Source of the DNA: Parus major | Taxonomy: Eukaryota; Chordata; Aves; Passeriformes; Paridae | Direction: 5' to 3' | Length of the DNA: 64,000 nt | NCBI RefSeq assembly: GCF_001522545.3 | Contig: NC_031773.1 | Span: 44,560,786-44,624,785, forward strand | Part shown: positions 50,001-61,286 of the stretch, one piece after another | How positions within the stretch are numbered: the first letter of the stretch is position 1 | Layout of the letters: every line of letters starts with the position of its first letter | Notes under the pieces: model-generated | The model's database searches: none | Told to the model about the DNA's origin: nothing | Seen by the model: only the letters and a program-made list of their open reading frames with translations | Position numbers and translations under genes: made by a program

Positions 50001-52592
50001 TTGCATAACCCTTGTAGTACCAGGCAACTGTCTGGAAAAACATCTCTCATTAAATACTAATGAGAGATGATGGGTGATTTCCACCATTTCCTGAGTAACC
50101 TTTTGAGACTGCCTCTGCAAGCTGCTGATGTCTAATTGAGCATTCAGCAACCATACTACACAGTTGCCATCTACCTTTTTTGTGTGTATGTGTGTAATGG
50201 CTTTTTCGTTGGCTTTTCCACACCTAAAAGGTTTGTAGTGAAATGATTGCACTTGTCTATGACCGATGCTTCATAGATTTCTCTGTTTGCACTGTCTCAA
50301 CATATAGGCACCATATTTCTGGGAGTTCAGAGAAAAGCATAGGGTATAATTACAGGTGCTAAAATATTTTTGGTTACCTTAGCCATTAGCTAAAAACTGG
50401 GATGCCTCTTAGTCTTTTAAGAAAAATATAAATAATTTCTGTGCTTATTTTTAAATTCAACTTATCAGTGAGATGTCACTGAATATGATCATATGCATGT
50501 CTTAGTATTTCATAAGGCTTCTCATTTAAAGCAAAGAAAATAAAAAAGTGTGCTGTGCAGAAAAAAAAAATACTATTACAAAGGCAATGGATAATTACTG
50601 AACTAGGCTACGTTGTCAAGATATTTCAGAAAATAAACCACAAAAGGTTGTGAGATTAAGTGCTCACAAATAATTTAAATAATGTCAATGATAGCCATAC
50701 ACCCCAGGGATGAATCTCAGTTAATAAATAATTTAAGCAGTCTTGACAATAAACCTCCCAATATACAACTATCTACAGATGCAGTGAAAATCAATTAATG
50801 GAAACAACTATATTTTCATGAGCTTCAGTTCTTCTAAGTATCAATTAATTAATAAAGCTCTTTATCACAGCACTGAAGTCAAAGTGCTAACCAAAAAATT
50901 TTAAAATCAAAGAGACAGAAATTATGTTTTAAGATGTTTCAGAGTCCAGTTATTTTTATTTAAAGTACCTAAATTCCCAAGCAGCTTCAGAGAGATGTAG
51001 AAAGCTCACTCTCACCCTGAAAATTTACCTTTAATACATATTTACAGTGAAAGAAGTATCTTGTTAATATATATTGTATCCAGTGTACCAGTTATATCCA
51101 TTAAGCATAAAGAACTTGTCCAGCAGATAGAATACACTACTAATACACAGTCAGAATTAAGGGAATCTTTATGGGCTTCAGTGTTTAATTTGAAAGTGAT
51201 ACCAAAGCATCTGTACCAGAGTGGACCAGTTATATAGACCAATATATTGCTCTGATAGTGTCCAAATTACTTGAGAAAGATAAAGGAAATACTGTGGATA
51301 ATTTTGAAATAACACAATCCAGTTTTCAACCATTCACAGCTAATTTTAGGCAATACAGCATTAAAGTTTCTAATAACTCAAAACCCCCAAAAAACTTGAT
51401 TGCATTTTTTAATTTCCAAATTTTCCATTTTATAATTAATCTGCCAAAACATATCTGACATATTTTATATATTTAATTTGTACATATAATTTTCATCTGA
51501 AAAATACCAAAATTCTATCCTTTTTACTAATATTCCTGCATTAATTTATTTCCTATCTCCCACAATTCAGATGAAATTATATATTATAAAAGTGTAATAT
51601 ATTTAGACTTTATTAATCTTACCTTCTGACTGATAAACCAGGATTTACATAACTTCTCTGAGCGTTTAGAATCTTCTGAACACTTCAGCATATTTCATTT
51701 TGCTACTGTCACAGGTTTCTCTTATTTTGGTTTTAGGTTCTCTATAATCCATATGCTAGCTCTGTAAATTTCTTAAAATTCTTCCCATTATGTTTCCCCA
51801 CTAATACAACCTACTACATTGATTATAGAGACAACAGATATCTAGTTTGGACAGAGTCCCAGAATTTTTGAGGGCTGCATTTAACTAAATAAAAGAATTA
51901 TAAAGTTAGCACGAACCTTTGTATATACTGAAGAGGTATGCTATTTGTATTTGCTATTGACAGCAAATGAATAAATCTCAATGTTTAGACCATGCAGCTT
52001 TGGCCCATTTATTTGATATGGAGCAAAATCATTATATTTAGACAAGAAGGAGTATTCCAGCACAGTTCAGCAGAAAAAAAGAGGGATTATAATTAAATAA
52101 AATTGTGGGGGGTTTGCCAAGTTTTATGGAGAAAAACATGGCTCGAAATTTTTCAAGTTTCTTTAAGTTAAAATTCTTAAAATATAATAAAGAATCACAA
52201 TTAAATCATGCTGGAATACACATAAGAATTTAACTAAAAGACCCACACAAATCATACCACTCTTACTGGTTGAACCCCTAAGCACTAACAACTTCCTTCT
52301 GCAAATGCCGCTATTCCGTTAGACCACATTTTCGCTAAACTGATCAATGGCAAATTGTTCTTTTTGTACAGTTAAATCAGGTTGGCTGAAAAAAACTCTG
52401 AAGGACAAATCACATAATTGATTAGAAGAAAGTTTTGTTTTTTTCAAAATTTACTTACACAGTATTCACAGAAAGTTCTCCTACCTTTTCACCATAATGT
52501 AAGACACAAATAGAGGTAAAATGGAAATGGATACAAATTTAGTGTCATTCCCAGTCCTAGGGGTAAGAAAATGGTTTTAATTGTGCTGCACG

Positions 52593-52618
52593 ATTTATTA
52601 TGCATATGCATAATAAAT
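52593..52618. repeat. Perfect 26-bp palindrome, AT-rich
   Basis: The half-site atttattatgcat is followed immediately by its exact reverse complement, giving a 26-bp palindrome with no spacer and tgcatatgca at its centre. It runs into a TAA/TAAA-rich repeat on its right. It could extrude a cruciform, or it could be a chance product of a TA-rich simple repeat. Confidence 0.95.
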
Positions 52619-52674
52619 AATAATAAATAATAAATAATAAATAAATATATGCATATTTATTATATATCTTCCAT
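52612..52674 (+). repeat. (TAA)n/(TAAA)n AT-rich simple repeat
   Basis: Runs of taa and taaa units (taataaataataaataataa) pass into a second near-palindrome around aataaatatatgcatattt (about 52638-52661). It shares the left palindrome's sequence (tgcat flanked by aataaa/tttatt), so the whole 52.59-52.67 kb patch forms one unstable AT-rich block. Confidence 0.9.
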
Positions 52675-54949
52675 CATGGAGAGAAGGATTTCTGAAAGAA
52701 AAATGTCATGGGGTGAGCTGCAGCTGGAGCTAGACTGGAAAGAATATTCCTACTAACAGCTGGTTTTAATGTCATCACCCAGAACAATACATACAATGAT
52801 ACACTGTATTACAGAAAGAATACATCCTGCTCTGGAGCCACAAAATTTGAAATTGTCTTTTTGAAGACTTTCTGTTTTCTGATACAATAAAGCAGCTGGG
52901 TATGGAAATATTCTTTCATATGGGTTCTTCCAAAATTGAGGTATTTTAATACATATCAGGAAAAAGAAAGGTAAAGACTAATTTGATATCCTGTTGCAGC
53001 AGCAAATTATTCTGCAATTAGATGCTATTAAATATTTGCTGCATCTATATGTTTGTGGATTGGCAATAGAAACCCTTTCCCACCCTATTTGGATAAATAG
53101 CGAAATCCTAAATCTCTTGCACACTTCAAGTTTTCCTTTGAGGTGGCATACAAAGAAAATGGTATAAAAAGAACAAAAATCAAGTCTCTGTAAAGTAAGA
53201 GAATAAAAATTTTTTGGCAGCAAGCTATATGTTGCCATCAGGACTAGCAGATGAGAAAGGGAGACAGAAGTGGAGAAAATGGAAGCAAATGAGTGGTTTT
53301 CATTTAGCTTCAAATAGAACAGGAGGAATTTTTTAAAACTGCAACACTGATTACCTTCACTAGAAATGTTTTTCTATTTTTTAATCATTTATTACACTGA
53401 ATAAAGCAAATAAATCTGTTCATTATGTACAAAATTGGTTTATTTTTGAAATTGCTTAATATTTTCACAAATATTTTGACTTGAACAAAGTTTAGCAAGC
53501 TATGCCAAGATGTGTGCTTTCCAAATGTACCAAAGTTAATAGAGAAATTTATTAAAAAGGCATAATACATATAATTTTCATTTAAAAGAGTTCCCAGTGC
53601 AACACAGTTAAATGTATTAAAGTATTAAATACAATCTCTTAATTATTTTCACAAAACTACAACATTTAAGTTGTTTTTTACTGGAAAAGTAAAGACAGTA
53701 GAAATAGGAGTATTTTTTAAAAAATAATAAAATCTAATATTTCAGATCTGATTCAGGCCAATGCTGAAATAAAATTATTGGTGTGGTTATTCAGTGGATT
53801 GTATGATAGATGATAAAATTATATTCCAATTTTGACACAGTCAGTCACCAAAATAAATCCTCCTAAAGGCTGCCAGTCAGAAGAACCAGAAAAACTTTTA
53901 GTTTGTTTGGTGGTAAGTAAAGAGAAGAGTTACTGCATGGGGTGTCTGGCTTGGAGCTGGGGTGCACACAGGATGTACCCAGCAATGAACAGAATTCTTA
54001 TATTCTGTGATACAGATATAGTCACTCATATTATAGTCTGATACTTAGGGTTCTCAGCTTGATCTTCCACATCTCTTATATGGGACTTAGAAATACAAGG
54101 GACTTCCCAAGTCATCAAATCTAATAGCTAAATCAAAGGTAACCACATAACAAAACTGTGCTACACATCTACTCACCATCTACAGCAAGTCACAAACCAT
54201 TCCCTAATAAATTGTGTTAAACTTGCCACCTTCAATACAAAAATATTAAAAAAGCTGGCAAAACTACACAAGAAGCAGGAGCAGGAGAGATCAAGAGCAC
54301 TGGTGGTGCTGACAATGTCTAGAGCACCCTAAGATATGTATATTGCCATGTCTAACAATTAAACATTCAGAGCTGAGCAGCTTTATCATATGAAATTGAG
54401 AGATCAAAGAGTGGAGAAATTAATCTTCCACAAAAGACAGGGAGTTCTTTGTGTGATTCAACATGTATCTATATTGCATTTCCAGTGTTTCTGAAAGCAA
54501 CTTTAGCTTTTTTTACAGTGCTTGAACTGTATTGCATTATAGACATAAGTAAAGCACTAGCTCCTGAGCACTGGATCTCTCAAGCTATGAGACTCAATTT
54601 CATCTTAATGAAAAATAGAACAATATGCAGTCTTTAATATAACAGGATAAAAAGTATGAGCTGAAGACAACTAGTTCTTCTCAGCTTCTAAAATGGAGTA
54701 AGAGTCAAACCAAAAAGCTTTGTAGAAAATTCAGTGTAAGGTTTGCAGAAAATGCATCAGGAGATAATATTACTAAATGCCTATTAAGATCTCTGTGCAG
54801 TGCTATACCAGTTTCAAGCTTATATTCCTCTAGAATGTACCAGATGCATGTAAACTGTAAACAAATCAAGTCAGATGAAGTTTTACTATTACTCCTACTA
54901 TTAGCAATTTGGAGAATTTTACAAAAGTATTATTTCCCATTTATCTATT

Positions 54950-55040
54950 AACTTACTGCCACTTACAAAAGGCACTATCATTTACATCTGCTCAATTATC
55001 AAACAATCCTATCAGTGCTCTGAGGTGTAGTATTACTTAC
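54950..55040 (+). mobile_element. Possible ancient MIR-type SINE fragment
   Basis: Blocks aggcactatcatttacatct, ctcaattatcaaacaatcct and ctgaggtgtagtattactta follow the order of the MIR segment caggcactgttctaagc, then actcatttaatcctcacaac, then tatgaggtaggtactattat. The match is shorter and weaker than the 33.1 kb copy, and the conserved ccccattttacag block is not visible. Chance similarity in AT-rich DNA cannot be excluded. Confidence 0.4.
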
Positions 55041-56809
55041 TAGAATGGAATATGTTCTATGTGGTCTATATATATTCCAGTCCTAACTCAAAAGTACTAC
55101 AAAGGAGGTTGCAACAGTCATTTAACAAAGAAAAACTCAAATCCTGCTAAATAATATTTTCATGTGGGCTTTAAAATGCAAAACAGCCAAAAATAATTAT
55201 GTTCCTTTGAATCATTGTTTTGATTTGAAAAAGGGTTTTTGTCTGACAGCATGCAGTCAAGTGTATAATGAGATCATTCTAGACAGTAATCACACCAGGA
55301 TGGATGAAACTGAGCGTTGGTCAGAATGCGCACACTTTGATGAGCACTCATTTGCAAAAAATTGACAAAAACTCCTGTGAGGGCTAATTTTTTTCAACTG
55401 CATTTTAATGAATAATAATAAAACCCAATGAAACATCAAAAAAATTTTAACACATATCAGGCAGAAGGTTTTTCTCCCAGTTTGTAGCGAAAATGGAAGC
55501 TAATCCTTCAAAAAAAGAAATTACTTTAATGCAAACAGATTTACTGGAACATAGTGGATGGGTGGAGACATGCACATATTCTGATAATGAACTGATCCCA
55601 TGGTATCAGCCATCCCCATGTGCTTTAACTTCAAATATGACAGTGTATTTTTAAGAATAACCTTTCATTCTTCAGGATATTATCAGAGATGCTATCCAGG
55701 GGAGCATATGATGAGGAGCAATTATCCTAATTATATACTAAAAACCTTTTAGAGGGATGATAAGGTTTTAAAGGAAAGTACATTAGAGCTGCAGTATGTA
55801 AGAATTGACACGACTTGTGCAACCTCAATTCAGCACATGCATTCTGAGGAAGCCTTTATGATTATAATGCTGTTTCTTCACAAGACCTCTGCTGCATCAA
55901 GGTCATAAAAATGTGGGGGAAATGGACAATGGAACAAACAAAATTATGACACATTACCCTAGAAATGTGGCGGGGCAATATTATTACAAACTGAGTGATG
56001 GAAAATATTTTCCCTATATGTCAAACAGAAATTCACACGAAAATATTCAGAAGGAATGTTAAATGAGAGTTACTAAAGCTACAAAGTTTTAATCAACATA
56101 TCTAATTTGTATCCAAGAATTCAAAAAAGAAGTGACAAGAATTCATCTCAATAAATGGTGCTGTTTCCTAATAGCACCTGGCATATTGATAAGATTTAGG
56201 AAGACTAAAAGGAAGCTAATGGGGTAACCTTGGTCATTATAGGCTTTCAGCCTGAGATCAGGAATAATGGAATCGCTGATATGGATCACCATTAATAATA
56301 AATGGAAGGGACATAAGTCATGCAAATTAGAATTGCTTCAGAAAAACTGGATCTTACTATTTAACCTGTGGTTTTAAGATAAAATGTTAAGTTTGTTGAA
56401 TAGAGGTAAATACTACAAGTACATTTGGACTAAAAAATTTTATTCAAATGGTCTGTGTTTGCAGTGGAGGAAATTAAATTTTTTTTAATATTAAATTGTT
56501 CCATATACATGTGCATGAGAAGAGACCACTACCCAAATGGAAAAAGGTAACAGTTTAACCATCTTTATCCTGCAAATCCATTATGGGTAAAAGGAGTGTC
56601 AAAAAGCCTACATAAAACCTCATTCCTTTGTCAGGATTCTGAAAGCTGCCAGTTAAATGGGCAAGAGTCAGCCAAGAAAGCACTCTAGAAACAGCAATAA
56701 CTGAATACTTCTGTCTGTTCCACTGTCTACTTCTCAGTTTGTGACACTGAAGTTTTATTTTAGCCCTGCAGGAAAAATTCTAATTTTGTCAAAAGTCAAG
56801 TTAAGTGAA

Positions 56810-56851
56810 AGAAAAAAAAACAAAAAAAAACCTAAACCAACCAAAAAAACC
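56810..56851 (+). repeat. A-rich tract with CCAACC interruptions
   Basis: Runs of eight and nine A (gaaaaaaaac, then aaaaaaaaacc) are followed by taaaccaaccaaaaaaaccc. It resembles the decayed poly(A) plus CCAAAAAA motif seen at 10.45 kb but has no identifiable source element. Confidence 0.8.
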
Positions 56852-59650
56852 CATAGAACTTTTTTTATTTCCAATACAGCAAATAATTAATTTTTAAAAT
56901 AGTTCTTTGGGGTTAGAGTCTACCACTCATGTGATCACAAAATTGGAGGATTTCAATTTTCTAGCTATTAATTTGAGAATTTTATGCTAATAGAGGTTTG
57001 TCCAAATACAAAATTTCCCTGTTTAAAATAGAATAACTAAGGGAACACCTCTGTTAGAGGAACCTATGGTTATATCTCATGCTGCCCAGGACTGCTTAGT
57101 AGGGAAAGCCAGTGGATGAACTCTTACTGAAACTTTTTATCATTTATTTTCCCTCATCTCTTTATTTGCTCTGTTAATACATTTATAATTAGAATAAAAT
57201 CCTAATGAAAATGGTGCTTATTTTGCACAAGTCAATTTTTTTCCTCTCCCTTTCTAACTGTTAACAAAAAATCCTGATTCCCACATTGTAAAGGAAATTG
57301 AAACAATAAAGCATGGATATGTTTTCTTCTTTAAACATTAGGGAGGGAATACGTGGACTGTGGGTGTATCTACTGACAGCAGGCTACAGACATGTCAGGA
57401 AAGAACATGGGACAGTATCTATGTACATAAAGTGAATACAGACCACCAGAGCTTATTTCTTGGGTAATACGAGAAACCTGCCATACCTGGACAACCTAGG
57501 AACAAACTTCACTGTGGAAAGAACTTTCAGACTGTCTCACTCACCTCCTGAATACTACCCAAATATAGCTAGAGTGGGCCACAGCTTTAACATGTTGTCC
57601 CAATGTGGTTAGAAGGAGGTAATTAACAGGGCAGAAATCAGGGTTACACACCTCACCACCACATCTACAGCCACTTCTAACTACAACAGTGTAGCAGATA
57701 ATTTAAGAGGCATCTTCTCCTGATTTCAGACAAAATCAAAAGGGAAATATGTGAGAATATTTCCCAGATAGTACCTCATTTTTCATTTCATAATGCAAGA
57801 GACAATTTTCCCAGTCCCATATTGATCCTTAATTGACTAATTCATAATTTTAATGAAAAACCTTTTGGAAGATAATTTATACAGTGAAAATCTAACCAAA
57901 CTGAAATCATTGGCAAAACATTTGTTAACATCAAGGATGTTAGGAATACATGTCAGCCTCTGAGACTCAGATCACTTCAAGACCTGCTCATCAAGACCAG
58001 GTGATATACATCACCTGTCTACAAAACAGTGACCAGCAGAGGACCATGGGTGAACTGTGCTCCTGTAGGAGATACAGTATTCTAAAATGTCAGTAGAAAG
58101 CATCCTAATTAAATACTATCATACAAAAAATTGGTATGAAAATAACGTTATGATGAGACAAAACCCCTAGGGTTCTCATATTTTGGGGATTTGTACTTTG
58201 AGAAAATAAAAGAAACTATAAAATTCCAGAAAATACTTTAAAAATTAAAAGAAATTATAAAATTGTAATTTCTGTAATAGAAACAGCTACAGCAGCAAAT
58301 ACTCTAGGCATAAATTTTGGGAATATTTTCTGGTTTTGAAGGGTGTTTAAAAAAGTACTAGCTGTACTGAAGAAAAAACCCAGCAAAATGCAAGATAGAA
58401 GAGTTATTGTATATTTTACTCTTCCATCTCTTTCTCTCTTGATTTTCATTAAAATGTCACATGAAATTAAAAATATTAGCTGTAAACATATATCAATGTA
58501 TTAGACAAAATAGCTTCTGATAAGTGTGCACTATATCCTGTGGCAGTTGGAATGACAAATACAAAATGTGTCATCACTGAAAGTCAGGAGAAGGGTACTT
58601 TGGTTTCTGGTAAAGTGTTCCGGCAAAGATGTGTATCTTGAAACTCTGAATGTGAGCCTTACAACACTGTAAATTAACCTGTTAAAACAAGTAAATTGAT
58701 CCATTCTGTACCAAATTATCTCCATTTGGCTCAAACAAAGGCTAAAGGAAGAGAAAAGAATAGGAGAGAAAGAAAAATATTTAGGTCTTGACACTAAATT
58801 TCACTATTACTAAGTTATTGTCTAAAAAAATCAGCTGAAAAAATTTGATACTTCTCAATTTTTACTTTGAAGTAAATTTTACTAAAAAGAACATAAACAG
58901 CAAAATCAAACTATTTTCATTTAGACTAAATATAACATTTAATTGGAAAAAGATATCTGTTCTCCAGTTCAACCACTTCAGTTGGTATAAATATTATAAC
59001 CCAGATTTTTTTTCTGAAACTTTGTTGAAGAGCTCCAACTTATTCCAAGACAGAATGTTAGGATATCTCTGTCTTGACTGGAGTTGGCCATGAATACACT
59101 GAAGTTGGAAATAAGAAGCCTCTTAATCACTAGCACAGAAATTAGTGATTCTAATACTGACTTCTATGAAGAGTAACAGGCACAAAACCCAGATATTTTG
59201 AGGATCTTGAAAGGAGCTACACAAAGGCTAGAACCTAACTTTTCTCCCTTTAAGGGGTGTATCGCCATCATCTCAGGGCACTGTGAGACTCTTGCTCATT
59301 CTCTCGATGGCCTATGATACCCTTTCTGTGCTAAATGTGAAGGGGGATTATATTGTGCAAAACATCCTGAGAACTCAGAAACTTTAGTTAACAAATGCTT
59401 GCTGCCTAAGAATTGTTCAGCTATTAGGTTGTTATGGAAACACAACCCTCTTTTGTCAGTGAACCAACTCCACCAAAGGGATGCAGGGCTCATGTTACAA
59501 TACACACCTATGCCTGTGTTCTGTAATGACAACCTCTGAGTGGCTCTTCACTTCTCACTCAACTTACAGACCAATTAAACTCTTTGGAGATAATGTCCCC
59601 TTGAGCAATAGACAAAACAATAAGGGACATGTGATTAGTACTCATATATC

Positions 59651-59780
59651 ATCACAGAATCACGGACTACTCCGATAATTTTTGGAAGAGGTCCACAAAA
59701 CCATCAAAATCCATCTCCTGGCCCTGCACAGGACAGCCCCAAGACTCACATCATGTGCCTGAGTGTTGCTCAAGCACTGT
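59651..59780 (-). mobile_element. CR1 LINE 3' end, decayed, minus orientation
   Basis: The plus strand shows the reversed CR1 terminus atcacagaatcacggactac, a degraded middle (tttttggaagaggtccacaa), then ctcctggccctgcacaggac, agccccaagactcacatcat and gtgcctgagtgttgctcaag. These are the same blocks as the better preserved copy at 18575-18855, so both probably belong to one CR1 subfamily. Similarity fades after about 59780. Confidence 0.85.
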
Positions 59781-61256
59781 GATGTCAAGTCAGGTCCTGA
59801 AGCACTAGTAAGTTTTAATGGCCCTGACAAGCATTCCAAGGCTCCCCATTCACATCCCTGCTGCTTAGAAAATTCAGCACTGATGGCAGGTAGGTAGTAA
59901 TGATTTTGAATATGCACCAGAATATCAAAAGCCTTCATGGACAGTCAGTTGTTTCAGAAACATTTGTGTGAAATTAGGCTAAATTTCATAAAGTATTTTC
60001 AGCTGTTTCTAGACCAGCTGTTACACTGCCTCCTTTATTATATTCTTCCCTTTACACAACTAAGATGATTTTTCTTGATCATTAAATACTATTTCTTGAA
60101 AGCATTTAATGTGGGGGAGTTAGACGGTGGGTCATGTGTTTAAGTGCACTATATCCTGCTATCTCTGGTTTAAAAAGCATACTTATATGAAATACAGCTC
60201 TATTAGCAGTCCTTCTGCTTGAAGCAATTCGTGTGAGTGGCTTTCAGAAAGGTTTGTGTGTGACCCTTCAGATCAATTAGAGTTTCAAGGTGATGAAGCA
60301 TTGATGACTAAAGCTACATTCTTGAATTTCTATTCATCCAGACATTTTTTTATATCTGGCAGTGTGATGGTTCCTTCTTGTGGCTACTTTTCACTGCTTT
60401 GCTTATAGCTAGAAAATAACTACACAAAAGTGAAGGTATAAAATCATCAAGTTAGAAAATATGTATTTGGGATCTTAGTCTCAGTCTGGTAAACTGAGGT
60501 GGGTAAATATTCAGGATTACTGAAGTCTAACAGAAACTGATGATCTGACAAATAGATCATCTTCTTTACTTACCAAGCCAAGTATTAGATGATTTTGGAA
60601 ACTAAGTAAAATACATATTTTAATGCTGATAAAAATGTTATCACAGCTAGGCTATTTTTCAATTCAGGTTTCTGGAGAATAGTCTCCTAGATATCTGTGT
60701 GAGACTGCTGACACAGTGTTATACAGCTGAGGTGATCTGACACACTGACTAGTTTTTCAGGTTCAGTTTCATCGTAATGACAGGAGAGGGATGCCAGGCT
60801 GAGAAAGCAAAAGAAAAACCCTAATAGTGCAAAGAATTGACCAGCTTGGGGACAGTTTGACATATTGTATTAATTCAATGTCAACTATTTTTGTATTAAT
60901 TTCCCTGTTGTGATTATAAGGCTCTAAGTAGAAGGTATGAATAATTACAGATTTATTAACTGCCTGGTCCTTCTTACGAGTCACTGACATTTAAGCACAA
61001 ATCAAAGTAATTTTTTTAGATAACAAAAACATCCTGACTGACAACAGCAAGATTGCTTCAAAGTACACTTATCTGGGAGTAGGAGCAGAATAGCTGCTAT
61101 CACTTTATGTTTCAGCTCCTTGCCTTATGCTTGCCTGACTGCTATAGGCTATTGGCAACACATCACATATCTAAGGACAATTTTTATTCCCTGATAGAAT
61201 CCATATCTTTGATATAACTGGGTAGAGTAGCTGTACAAGAGCTGTCTTCAAAATTA

Positions 61257-61286
61257 CTGGCTTGGGAATTGCTGGCTTGGGAATTG
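61257..61286 (+). repeat. 15-bp perfect tandem duplication
   Basis: The unit ctggcttgggaattg occurs twice without a mismatch. It is probably a recent replication slippage event. Confidence 0.93.

Noticed and set aside
51610..51680. Possible minus-strand exon ending GTCAGAAG then gtaagatt
   Set aside because: A short open stretch (RSYVNPGLSVRR) exists, but the upstream sequence is purine-rich with no plausible branch or pyrimidine tract.
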